DNA of 32,638 bases from the NCBI GenBank assembly GCA_964396555.1, contig CAYNFX010000011.1, positions 1 to 32,638 of the forward strand, given 5' to 3'. The notes beneath the pieces are model-generated. The model was given only the letters and a program-made list of their open reading frames with translations, was not told the DNA's origin and ran no database searches. Each line of letters starts with the position of its first letter. Position 1 is the first letter of the stretch. Origin of the DNA: Geofilum sp964396555 (lineage in GTDB: Bacteria; Bacteroidota; Bacteroidia; Bacteroidales; Marinilabiliaceae). Made by a program: the position numbers and the translations under genes. Shown in pieces: positions 16,507 to 23,831 of this stretch.

Positions 16507-17595
16507 ATGAAAAAATTGATTTTCGGTCTTGCTCTATTATCTGCAATGGCCTCTTGCTCAAGCGATAGTTATAAGATCTCTGGTAAGATTGAGGATGTTA
16601 GCGAGGGAACTGTTTATTTGAAGAAAATCGGTATAGACAACATAGAAGACGTTGATTCCGTTGCTTTGAAAAACGGCGCATTCACTTTCAAAGGAAGCCT
16701 AGTATACCCTGAACTATACTACATCTTTGTAAACGAGAATGAGACTCCTATTACATTCTTCAACGAAAACAGCTCAATCTCCATTACTGCTAGCGCCACG
16801 GATCCACAAAGTGCTGTCATAAAAGGTTCAAAACTTAATGATCTTTTAGTGAAGTTTGAAGACGAAATGCCTGGTATGGAAACATATGAAAAACTTAGAG
16901 ATGAGTTTATCCGTGCTCAGGCATCGGGAGATTCAGCACTTGGAGAAAGTATAATTGCAGACCTTCAGGCTGCAGCTGAAGTTAGGAAAAATTACATCCG
17001 CGACTTCATCAACGCTAACAATGACAATGCTGTAGGTGCTTTGCTTGCGATCAACATTGCTCAGCTATTCGAAGCTGAAGAGATTATTGCACTAGCTGAT
17101 ACTTTGAAAACTAACCTTGGAGATCACCCCTATACAGTTGTACTGAATGATATGCTTCAACCTATTCGTCAACAACAACTGCTGACAGTAGGCAACGAAG
17201 CTCCATTGTTTACCCTTAAAGACATCAATGGTAACGATGTAAGCCTCGAGTCATTCCGTGGAAAATATGTTTTCATCGATTTCTGGGCATCATGGTGTCG
17301 TCCATGCCGTGAAGAAAATCCCAACCTGGTTGCAGTATACAAGGAATTCGGCGGAGAAAATTTCGAAATTATCAGTGTTTCTCTTGATGAGACAGAAGAA
17401 GAGTGGAAAACAGCTGTTGCAGAAGACGGCCTTTCATGGACCATGCTTTACGATGCTGAAGGCAGTGTAGCTCAGAAGCTTTATGCTGTTCAAAGCATTC
17501 CTTCTACCTGGATGCTCGATCGTGAAGGAAAGATTATATACAAGGATCTAAGAGGTGAAGCAATTGCTGCAACAATTGGATCATTGTTACAATAA
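16507..17595 (+). CDS. TlpA-like thiol-disulfide oxidoreductase lipoprotein with DUF4369 domain
   Basis: MKKLIFGLALLSAMASC is a lipoprotein signal with Cys17. An N-terminal DUF4369 beta domain covers about residues 20-115 (YKISGKIEDVSEGTVYLKKI), followed by a helical linker (about 115-225) and a thioredoxin fold. The active site is WCRPC (Cys264 and Cys267) in FIDFWASWCRPCREENPNL, and SIPSTWMLDREG supplies the cis-proline loop. Such proteins are periplasmic reductases used in cytochrome maturation or oxidative repair; the specific client is unknown. At 362 residues the length is usual. The M20 amidohydrolase gene follows after 17 bases, so the two are probably cotranscribed. The upstream TACATTTA is only a weak -7 match. 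Confidence 0.92.
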   Translation: MKKLIFGLALLSAMASCSSDSYKISGKIEDVSEGTVYLKKIGIDNIEDVDSVALKNGAFTFKGSLVYPELYYIFVNENETPITFFNENSSISITASATDPQSAVIKGSKLNDLLVKFEDEMPGMETYEKLRDEFIRAQASGDSALGESIIADLQAAAEVRKNYIRDFINANNDNAVGALLAINIAQLFEAEEIIALADTLKTNLGDHPYTVVLNDMLQPIRQQQLLTVGNEAPLFTLKDINGNDVSLESFRGKYVFIDFWASWCRPCREENPNLVAVYKEFGGENFEIISVSLDETEEEWKTAVAEDGLSWTMLYDAEGSVAQKLYAVQSIPSTWMLDREGKIIYKDLRGEAIAATIGSLLQ

Positions 17596-17612
17596 CAAAA
17601 ACATAGAGGTTT

Positions 17613-18812
17613 ATGCCTATGTCTATAATCACTCCCGGTGAAATACGGCAGATGGCCGCGGAACTCTTTGGTGAAATAGTATCTTTCAGAAGATGGCTGC
17701 ACCAGAATCCAGAGCTGTCTTTTAATGAGCATAGCACCTCTGAATATATTGCATCAATACTAGGCCGGCATAATATCCCCTTAAAAAGGGGGATAGCCGG
17801 CACTGGTATTATTGCCCGTATCGACGGGCAACAAGGCAGCGGAAGGACCATTGCCCTTAGGGCTGATATGGATGCCCTGCCGATAGAAGAGGCAACAGGA
17901 CTCAGCTTTACTTCAGTCAACAATGGCGTTATGCATGCATGTGGGCACGATGCCCACAGTGCCTCGCTCCTGGGAACAGGAATCCTGCTCAACAGCCTTA
18001 AAGATAGATGGGGTGGTACCATACTGCTGATCTTCCAACCAGGAGAAGAAGTATTCCCTGGTGGTGCATCACTTATTCTCAAGGAAGGTGCTCTGGATGA
18101 CCCGGAGCCTGAATTCGTTATCGGTCAGCATGTTCTGCCCGAGATGGAAAGTGGGAAAGTTGGTTTCCGCAAGGGTGTCTATATGGCTTCCGGAGATGAA
18201 GTTCATATAAAGGTGAGAGGCAAAGGCGGACATGCAGCTATGCCCCACCGTCTCAATGACACTGTACTGGCAGCATCTCACATTATCGTCAACCTACAGC
18301 AAATAGTAAGTCGTCTTGTACCTGCTACAATTCCTACAGTGCTTTCCTTTGGCAGCATTGAGGCAAAAGGCGCCACAAACATAATCCCCGACACTGTCAG
18401 CATTGCAGGAACACTTCGTACAATGGACGAAGAATGGCGTGCAACCATTAAACAACATATTGAAAGGATAGCCCGTTGCACAGCAGAGACATACTCATGC
18501 AATGCAGAGGTTGATATAAAGGACGGATATCCCATGGTATACAACAATGAGCAGTTAACTCAAAGTGCAACCAGACTTGCAAGTGAATATCTTGGCTTTG
18601 AGAACGTAGAAGATATGGATATCAGGATGACGGCAGAAGACTTCGGTTACTATACCCACCGCTTCCCATCTACGTTCTATCGCTTTGGAGTTAAGCAGAA
18701 TAAGGGAGAAACAGGTGCGCTACACACTCCCGCTTTCAATCTCAACGAACAAGCTCTTGAAACATCGGCAGGGCTGATGGCATGGATTGCTGTTAATACG
18801 GTAAAGCGCTAA
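17613..18812 (+). CDS. M20 family metallo-amidohydrolase (N-acyl amino acid hydrolase type)
   Basis: The 399-residue protein belongs to the M20D amidohydrolases, which remove acyl groups from amino acids such as hippurate or N-acetyl amino acids, probably in the cytoplasm since no signal peptide is seen. Metal-site motifs are ALRADMDALPI, HACGHDAHSA (Cys-Gly-His-Asp-Ala-His) and FQPGEEVFPGG with the catalytic Glu. The dimerisation domain includes GKGGHAAMPHRLNDTV, and the last ligand region is FNLNEQAL. Two starts are possible: ATG 17613 and ATG 17619. A GAGG at 17606-17609 lies 3 bases from the first and 9 from the second, so the second is a serious alternative. The gene follows the thioredoxin lipoprotein by 17 bases. 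Substrate is not determinable here. Confidence 0.93.
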   Translation: MPMSIITPGEIRQMAAELFGEIVSFRRWLHQNPELSFNEHSTSEYIASILGRHNIPLKRGIAGTGIIARIDGQQGSGRTIALRADMDALPIEEATGLSFTSVNNGVMHACGHDAHSASLLGTGILLNSLKDRWGGTILLIFQPGEEVFPGGASLILKEGALDDPEPEFVIGQHVLPEMESGKVGFRKGVYMASGDEVHIKVRGKGGHAAMPHRLNDTVLAASHIIVNLQQIVSRLVPATIPTVLSFGSIEAKGATNIIPDTVSIAGTLRTMDEEWRATIKQHIERIARCTAETYSCNAEVDIKDGYPMVYNNEQLTQSATRLASEYLGFENVEDMDIRMTAEDFGYYTHRFPSTFYRFGVKQNKGETGALHTPAFNLNEQALETSAGLMAWIAVNTVKR

Positions 18813-18878
18813 ACATCAACCGCCTGGGCAGCACACAGCTGTATCTGGCAATTTATACTTGGTACAAATTACTCCATC

Positions 18879-18905
18879 CCTGTAATTCCATGCACAGGTT
18901 TTTTT
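18879..18905 (+). terminator. Weak terminator after the M20 gene
   Basis: CCTGT (18879-18883) and ACAGG (18894-18898) form a short stem with a 10-base loop, followed by seven T (18899-18905). The stem is weak. The T-tract overlaps the -33 element of the ferredoxin promoter. Confidence 0.45.
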
Positions 18906-18932
18906 GTTTACCAGAAAAAGACTATAAATTTG
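18903..18932 (+). promoter_or_regulatory. Promoter of the ferredoxin gene
   Basis: TTTG (18903-18906) and TAAATTTG (18925-18932) are 18 bases apart, close to the Bacteroidota promoter arrangement. The ferredoxin ATG lies 28 bases beyond. The -33 element is part of the T-tract of the preceding terminator. Confidence 0.6.
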
Positions 18933-18960
18933 TAATATCAATCATTAAAATTTAACCGTC

Positions 18961-19128
18961 ATGGCATACGTAATTGATGATAGCTGCATTGCATGTGGAA
19001 CCTGCATAGATGAGTGTCCTGTTGAAGCAATAAGCGAAGGTGATATTTATAAAATCGATCCGGAAGCTTGCACAGACTGCGGTTCATGCGCAGATGTTTG
19101 TCCTACAGAAAGCATTCACCCTGCATAA
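18961..19128 (+). CDS. 2[4Fe-4S] ferredoxin, 55 residues
   Basis: The short ORF encodes MAYVIDDSCIACGTCIDECP and onward for 55 residues. Eight cysteines form two classic clusters: Cys9, 12, 15 and 19 (CIACGTCIDECP) and Cys37, 40, 43 and 47 (CTDCGSCADVCP). It is a clostridial-type low-potential electron carrier of the cytosol, serving enzymes such as pyruvate:ferredoxin oxidoreductase; its partner is not encoded nearby. Composition and length are exactly those of the family. It has its own promoter and probably forms a single-gene transcript. It ends 25 bases before the assembly gap. Confidence 0.96.
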   Translation: MAYVIDDSCIACGTCIDECPVEAISEGDIYKIDPEACTDCGSCADVCPTESIHPA

Positions 19129-19153
19129 CATGCTGTGAAAAAAGGCCTGTCAG

Positions 19154-19253
19154 NNNNNNNNNNNNNNNNNNNNNNNNNNNNNNNNNNNNNNNNNNNNNNN
19201 NNNNNNNNNNNNNNNNNNNNNNNNNNNNNNNNNNNNNNNNNNNNNNNNNNNNN
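19154..19253. other. Assembly gap, 100 N
   Basis: There are exactly 100 N, the customary placeholder for a scaffold gap of unknown length. Since about 80 residues of the cyclo-ligase C-terminus are missing, the true gap is probably at least 240 bases. The left edge, AAAAAAGGCCTGTCAG, looks like half of a minus-strand terminator hairpin. Confidence 0.97.
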
Positions 19254-19570
19254 GGCTCAAGGATTCCAAAATGAGGTCCCACTACCAGCTTGTCTTCTCC
19301 TTCAAAACACCTTAATTCAAGCTGGTCTCCTACTATCTTAGGCAAAACAAAACGTTTTAGCCCATACCACTCTTTGATTAGCGGACGGATATCAACCTCA
19401 TCCTGCATGGGCCAATATGCAAATACCGTGTTGGCAGATCTAAATAGGTCAAGTTCACAGATCTGCCGAACAAGCCAAGCACTCTCCTTTGCCATCTGTA
19501 GCCCTGAAGCTGACTTCTTCAACTCCCTGACAAGTTTTCTGAGCTCTTTCTTCTCAACCTTAATATCCAT
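19254..19570 (-). CDS. 5-formyltetrahydrofolate cyclo-ligase (3' end lost in gap)
   Basis: The 105 visible residues match the N-terminal half of 5-formyl-THF cyclo-ligase (MTHFS), which converts 5-formyl-THF to 5,10-methenyl-THF with ATP in the cytoplasm. Recognisable are a helical KKELRKLVRELKK start, TVFAYWPMQDEVDIRPLI and KRFVLPKIVGDQLELRCF, ending at GPHFGILE where family members have the G-x-x-EP segment. The ATP-binding GxGxGYYDR part is absent because the sequence runs into the gap. The start ATG lies 2 bases after the gldB stop codon, so the pair is cotranscribed. Truncation is an assembly effect, not evidence of a pseudogene. Confidence 0.9.
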
Positions 19571-19572
19571 AA

Positions 19573-20574
19573 TCAGGGATTATAGCGGGCTTCCTTTAAT
19601 ATCAGATTACCATCGCTGATCTCCATAAGGTCAGCAAGCGTGGAGCCAGGAAACCTATTCATATACGACTCAACAATACGGTAACCTAGGTAAATCGCAG
19701 CACCACCGGGTGATTCCTGACCCAGATAATAGGTAAAGGGGCTTTTGCCAATATACCTTTGCAGAACCATTCTGTCGTTGTCAAACAAGTGCTTCTGCTC
19801 TACTATCATCTGCCACATTTCCTTCTCATTATTACCTACCCATTCCATCTGAACAGTAGTAAAATCAAATAGTGTTGTATCAGGAATATCAGGAATCATA
19901 TGCTTTACAAAATATCTCATCTTGCCTTCATAAACCATCTGATTGATAAGGTCATCTGTCTTGCTGAAGTATGGATACTCAGTCATACCAATAGAAAGCA
20001 TCACATCCGGGACAACTTTCTCAGGTGACATATATCTGCGCAGATAGACAGGAAGAGCAAGCCTCTCATAAAAGTCACAGTCTCTTCCCAGGTACTTCTC
20101 AAGACTTATGGATACCCATGCCGAATCAATCACTATTGACTGATTGAATCCAGAAATATGCAGATAAACATCCGGAATTATAGCCTCAGGAAAATAATAC
20201 TTATAGTGCTTAAAAGCCATTTCTAGTTTTTTGCGCAGTGCCTCCCGGTCATTGAAGACAACATTTACTGTATCCAGTACTTCCTTGTTTGGCTCATATG
20301 CAAGAAAGAAGCTCATGTTACCCACAAAATCCTCATCTTCCGTTGAACCAATTCTGATAATCCCCATGCTGTATGCCTCAAGGTATGAACCATATTTCTC
20401 CTTCATACGTTCTGCTTCATATTGAAAATCCTCGGAAGCTATTGCAAATAATTCCTCATAAAAGGGTATTAGCTCAAAGTCAACTTCAATACCCTTCACA
20501 TCGGGAGATTTGGTTCTATTGCACGAAACAAGGGTTGTTATCAGTACTAACGCTAAATAAAAACTTCTCTTCAT
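19573..20574 (-). CDS. gldB: Gliding motility / type IX secretion lipoprotein GldB
   Basis: MKRSFYLALVLITTLVSC is a lipoprotein signal with Cys18. The 333-residue protein matches GldB, needed for gliding and stable T9SS function in Flavobacterium and found widely in Bacteroidota, including non-gliding species. Family features are an early VDFELIPFYEELF, PDVYLHISGFNQSIVIDSAWVSISLEKYLGRDCDFY in the middle, and the C-terminal YLGYRIVESYMNRFPGSTLADLMEISD. The Asp- and His-rich motifs recall a distant metallopeptidase-like domain, but activity is unproven. A T9SS cargo (the M1 peptidase) is encoded in the same window. Divergent from the PorT-like gene; cyclo-ligase follows by 2 bases. Confidence 0.9.
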   Translation of the reverse strand: MKRSFYLALVLITTLVSCNRTKSPDVKGIEVDFELIPFYEELFAIASEDFQYEAERMKEKYGSYLEAYSMGIIRIGSTEDEDFVGNMSFFLAYEPNKEVLDTVNVVFNDREALRKKLEMAFKHYKYYFPEAIIPDVYLHISGFNQSIVIDSAWVSISLEKYLGRDCDFYERLALPVYLRRYMSPEKVVPDVMLSIGMTEYPYFSKTDDLINQMVYEGKMRYFVKHMIPDIPDTTLFDFTTVQMEWVGNNEKEMWQMIVEQKHLFDNDRMVLQRYIGKSPFTYYLGQESPGGAAIYLGYRIVESYMNRFPGSTLADLMEISDGNLILKEARYNP

Positions 20575-20626
20575 GGCTTATTTCGTTTTAATATTTTCTC
20601 TTTGGTGCAATTATTGTGCTTTTCAC

Positions 20627-20634
20627 TAAGTTTG
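20627..20634 (+). promoter_or_regulatory. Probable -7 element of the PorT-like gene
   Basis: TAAGTTTG matches TAnnTTTG. TTTG at 20601-20604 lies 22 bases upstream, slightly longer than the ideal spacing. The gene starts 58 bases downstream. Confidence 0.5.
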
Positions 20635-20654
20635 TAAACAATCGGATTAACTGA

Positions 20655-20662
20655 CAAATCTA
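20655..20662 (-). promoter_or_regulatory. Probable -7 element of gldB
   Basis: The minus strand reads TAGATTTG, a full TAnnTTTG match 80 bases before the gldB ATG. No good -33 TTG is seen. It lies downstream of the plus-strand -7 element, so the two leaders would overlap by a few bases. Confidence 0.45.
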
Positions 20663-20692
20663 ATAACTCGAATCCTAATTGACACGAAAATT

Positions 20693-21319
20693 ATGCAAAA
20701 GTCAACCATTATACTGGTATTCCTTCTCCTGACCGGCTATGCTGCCGCTCAGTCGACCGGTGACACTCGCTTCACCTTTGTATTGTCACCACAGATCTCA
20801 TGGATCAAGTCCGATATGGACAGAGTTAATAATGGAGGTTCAAAAATGGGCTACAACTTCGGACTATTAGTCGATTATTTCTTCGGTGACAACTATGCTG
20901 TTTCATCGGGACTTACTATTAATACAACAGGTGGTAAGCTTAACTACATCAGCACGGAAAATGACAATACTTTAGAGTCAAGACAAAGATACAATCTAAG
21001 GTACATTGAAATTCCGGTAGGTCTGAAACTAAGGTCTGAAGATATAAAGCGCATGAATATCTATGGCCGCTTCGGCCTTTCGCCTCAGTTGAATATCATG
21101 GCCAAAGACAATGACGATAATGGAATCTCAGATGAAGTAAAATTATTGGACCTAGGTTACCATATCGGAGGTGGCATCGAATATTCTGTAGGAGGTAAAA
21201 ACGCCTTGGTATTTGGACTCTTGTTCAATAACGGCTTTATGGACACAACCAAAAGAAACGGTTATAATGACAAGGCAATACTCAACCGACTTGTATTTGA
21301 ATTTGGTTTTATATTCTAA
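20693..21319 (+). CDS. PorT-like outer membrane beta-barrel protein
   Basis: A signal peptide (MQKSTIILVFLLLTGYAAAQ) is followed by a 188-residue small barrel of the OMP_b-brl_2 / PorT type. Alternating strands include FTFVLSPQISWIKSD, MGYNFGLLVDYFFGDNYAVSSGLTI, YNLRYIEIPVGLKLRS and MNIYGRFGLSPQLNIMA. The end LNRLVFEFGFIF has the terminal Phe of outer membrane barrels. The YIEIPVGLKL phrase is characteristic of these barrels. PorT itself is a T9SS component, but many paralogues of unknown role exist, so I do not assign the gene name. Being divergent from gldB favours a link to secretion or gliding. An Asp-rich loop (DNDDNGISDEV) could bind calcium. Confidence 0.85.
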   Translation: MQKSTIILVFLLLTGYAAAQSTGDTRFTFVLSPQISWIKSDMDRVNNGGSKMGYNFGLLVDYFFGDNYAVSSGLTINTTGGKLNYISTENDNTLESRQRYNLRYIEIPVGLKLRSEDIKRMNIYGRFGLSPQLNIMAKDNDDNGISDEVKLLDLGYHIGGGIEYSVGGKNALVFGLLFNNGFMDTTKRNGYNDKAILNRLVFEFGFIF

Positions 21320-21353
21320 TCTTTCCTACTACTGATATTGAATCTGAACGACT

Positions 21354-23042
21354 ATGCCTGGAGAATTAAAAGTGGCGCTGGCCCAACTCAACTACAAGAT
21401 TGGTGATCTGGCAGGGAATAGTAGCAAAATAGTTGGAGCCATTGAGGAGGCGAAGGCTGAAAATGTCGATCTGATAATATTTTCCGAACTTGCAATTACG
21501 GGCTATCCGCCTTTAGATCTGCTGACACAGGAAAAATTTGTAAATGCAGCTATCGAAACCATTAATGGCATAGCTAAGCACTGCAACGGCATTGCTGCAA
21601 TAGTGGGAGCTCCTTCAATCAACTACAACACCAAGGGCAAACCCTTATTTAATTCCGCCTGGTTCCTCAACAATGGCCAGGCTACTCCCGTTGTTCACAA
21701 GACCCTGCTGCCTACATACGATGTCTTTGACGAGTACCGTTATTTCCAACCAAACAAGGATTTCAACATTCTCACTTTCAAAGGCCACAGGATAGCAGTT
21801 ACTATTTGCGAGGACATCTGGGATGACCGCCCCGTCGAAAAAAGCTTCGACCGCAATCATCTCTATACCCTGTCCCCCATGCAGAAACTAGCTGCCCTCA
21901 AACCCGACCTGGCTGTCAACATTGCAGCATCGCCCTTTTCTTACACCCAACATGAAACTCGCAGGCATGTGCTCTGCAAAAAAGCAGCTGCCTACAATAT
22001 CCCTCTATACTATGTAAATCAAACAGGAGCCAACTGTGAAGTGATTTTCGACGGCGGCTCTATGGTGATTGACAACAAGGGCAGAGTAGCAAAAAGGCTC
22101 GGGTTTTTCAAGGAACAGCTATTCATAACCGACGAAAGCTCATTTGAAAAGGTACCTGAGGAAGTTGATGCTGATCTGCCTGAGGGCCCATGGCCTAAGG
22201 ATATTGTCCTGATTCACAAAGCACTAATCTGCGGACTACGTGACTACTTTCAAAAGTCAAGGCTTAAAAAAGCTGTGGTAGGACTATCGGGAGGTCTCGA
22301 TTCTGCTATTGTTGCAGCCCTGGCGGCAGAAGCACTAGGACCGGAAAATGTCCATGGACTGCTGATGCCTTCACAACATTCCTCTGATCATAGTATAACC
22401 GATGCTGAAGCTCTTGTAGCAAACACAGGAATCTCATCAGACATAGTTCCTATAAAGGATATCTTCAGTAGTTTCGAAACAGCCCTCGAGGGCTGTTTCA
22501 AGGGACGCAAGGCTGACGTTACCGAAGAAAATATCCAGGCTCGTATCAGAGGCACCCTGCTTATGGCCTATTCAAACAAGTTTGGCCATATACTCCTCAA
22601 CACATCCAACAAAAGCGAAGCTGCTGTGGGTTACGGAACTCTCTACGGGGATATGGCCGGAGGGCTCAGCGTTGTGGGAGATGTTTATAAAAGCGATCTA
22701 TACAGGCTTGCTGCCTATCTCAACAGAGACAAAGAAGTGATTCCGCAAAACACTATAAACAAAGCTCCGTCGGCCGAACTAAGGCCCGACCAGAAGGACT
22801 CAGATTCTTTGCCAGAGTATAATGTTCTTGACCCCATTCTTTTCAGATATATTGACCAAAACCTTTCTTTTAGTGAGATCGTAAATCAAGGCTTTGACAG
22901 CGATATTGTTGCAAGGATCCTGACTATGGTAAACCGCAACGAGCATAAGAGATTTCAGACTCCGCCGGTACTAAGGGTATCTACAAAAGCATTCGGTCCT
23001 GGAAGAAGAATGCCCCTTGTTGCTGAGTACCGACTATATTAA
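21354..23042 (+). CDS. nadE: Glutamine-dependent NAD+ synthetase
   Basis: NadE amidates nicotinic acid adenine dinucleotide to NAD+ with ATP. The 562-residue protein has an N-terminal nitrilase-type glutaminase domain whose triad is Glu45 (FSELAITGYPP), Lys116 (VHKTLLPTYDVFDEYRYF) and Cys152 (ICEDIWDD). The C-terminal synthetase domain has the PP-loop SGGLDS (residues 312-317), DVTEENIQARIRGTLLMAYSN, NTSNKSEAAVGYGTLYGDMAGG and PPVLRVSTKAFGPGRRMP. The short PorT-like gene ends 34 bases upstream, so they may be cotranscribed. In Flavobacterium a nadE gene also neighbours gldB, as I recall, which would make this a conserved neighbourhood. A perfect 24-bp palindrome lies inside the gene at 22476-22499. 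Confidence 0.97.
   Translation: MPGELKVALAQLNYKIGDLAGNSSKIVGAIEEAKAENVDLIIFSELAITGYPPLDLLTQEKFVNAAIETINGIAKHCNGIAAIVGAPSINYNTKGKPLFNSAWFLNNGQATPVVHKTLLPTYDVFDEYRYFQPNKDFNILTFKGHRIAVTICEDIWDDRPVEKSFDRNHLYTLSPMQKLAALKPDLAVNIAASPFSYTQHETRRHVLCKKAAAYNIPLYYVNQTGANCEVIFDGGSMVIDNKGRVAKRLGFFKEQLFITDESSFEKVPEEVDADLPEGPWPKDIVLIHKALICGLRDYFQKSRLKKAVVGLSGGLDSAIVAALAAEALGPENVHGLLMPSQHSSDHSITDAEALVANTGISSDIVPIKDIFSSFETALEGCFKGRKADVTEENIQARIRGTLLMAYSNKFGHILLNTSNKSEAAVGYGTLYGDMAGGLSVVGDVYKSDLYRLAAYLNRDKEVIPQNTINKAPSAELRPDQKDSDSLPEYNVLDPILFRYIDQNLSFSEIVNQGFDSDIVARILTMVNRNEHKRFQTPPVLRVSTKAFGPGRRMPLVAEYRLY
22476..22499. repeat. Perfect 24-bp palindrome within nadE
   Basis: GAAACAGCCCTC (22476-22487) is followed directly by its exact reverse complement GAGGGCTGTTTC (22488-22499). 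It encodes ETALEGCF in a variable part of NadE, just before DVTEENIQAR. Confidence 0.95.
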
Positions 23043-23075
23043 GAGGATTTGTTACGATTAAACAAGAATATTTTG

Positions 23076-23083
23076 TAACTTTG
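23076..23083 (+). promoter_or_regulatory. Probable -7 element of the Crp/Fnr-type gene
   Basis: TAACTTTG matches TAnnTTTG 38 bases before the ATG. The nearest TTTG upstream (23048-23051) is 24 bases away, longer than ideal. Between this element and the start, TTTAGA occurs twice (23089-23094 and 23102-23107) with a 13-base offset, a possible autoregulatory site. Confidence 0.5.
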
Positions 23084-23121
23084 CATGCTTTAGAACAGTG
23101 TTTTAGAGCACAGCATCAAAA

Positions 23122-23829
23122 ATGGCTGGATACAAGAAGACAACAAGCGAGGAGCCCTCAATAAAGGACATTTCACTAGTCTATAGCGTATTGACCGCTG
23201 AGGAGAAGGAGTATTTGGAGAAGAATCACACGGTACTGAAATTCCGTAAAAACCAAATCATCTATCAGGAAGGGGAATACCCCACAGGTCTTCTTTGCCT
23301 GGGTTCAGGCAAAGTCAAGGTATTTACTGAAGGTGTCGGTGGACGGGATCAGATCGTAAGGCTTGCCAAAGCACCCGACTTTATCGGTTATCGTGCTTTA
23401 TTTGCCGAAGGGGCCCATATTGCTTCTGCTGTGGTAATCGAACCCTGCGTGGTCTTCCACATCGAAAAGAAGGTTATTGAGCATTTACTGCTTAACAATA
23501 ACCGCCTCTGCATGAATATCATCAAATCATTTGCTTCTGAACTGGGGTTCACCCGTTTTCGCACTGTTACTCTTACACAAAAGCATATCCGCGGACGACT
23601 TGCCGAAAGTCTTATCCTGCTTAGGGATATCTATGGCTTCGAAGATGAAAGAAACACTCTGAATATTCATCTTTCACGTGAGGATCTGGCAAGTTTCTCA
23701 AACATGACTACATCCAACGCAATTCGTACGTTAACCACCTTTACAAAGGAAAAGCTTATTGAGGTCGAAGGACGTAAAATAAGACTCGTAGACGAGGAAA
23801 GTCTTGAACGTATTTCACGGCTGGGATAA
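23122..23829 (+). CDS. Crp/Fnr family transcriptional regulator
   Basis: The 235-residue protein has an N-terminal cyclic-nucleotide-binding-like barrel (about residues 25-140; FRKNQIIYQEGEYPTGLLCLGSGKVKVF), a long dimerisation helix (about 145-175) and a C-terminal winged helix-turn-helix (about 175-225; LSREDLASFSNMTTSNAIRTLTTFTKEKLIEV). The phosphate-binding cassette of CRP is not conserved: the stretch PDFIGYRALFAEGAHIASAVV lacks the Arg-Ser/Ala pair that contacts cAMP. The Cys residues do not form the FNR iron-sulfur pattern. The signal is therefore unknown. Its gene stops 2 bases from the stop codon of the opposite murF-alr gene with no terminator between them. Confidence 0.9.
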   Translation: MAGYKKTTSEEPSIKDISLVYSVLTAEEKEYLEKNHTVLKFRKNQIIYQEGEYPTGLLCLGSGKVKVFTEGVGGRDQIVRLAKAPDFIGYRALFAEGAHIASAVVIEPCVVFHIEKKVIEHLLLNNNRLCMNIIKSFASELGFTRFRTVTLTQKHIRGRLAESLILLRDIYGFEDERNTLNIHLSREDLASFSNMTTSNAIRTLTTFTKEKLIEVEGRKIRLVDEESLERISRLG

Positions 23830-23831
23830 AA

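Noticed and set aside
17933..17953. TGTGGGCA-CGA-TGCCCACA hairpin in the M20 gene
   Set aside because: It follows from the codons of the conserved CGHDAH metal motif and needs no further explanation.
19103..19570. Cyclo-ligase frame read straight through the N run into the ferredoxin region
   Set aside because: The part beyond the gap is the antisense of the ferredoxin end; the frame across 100 placeholder N has no meaning.
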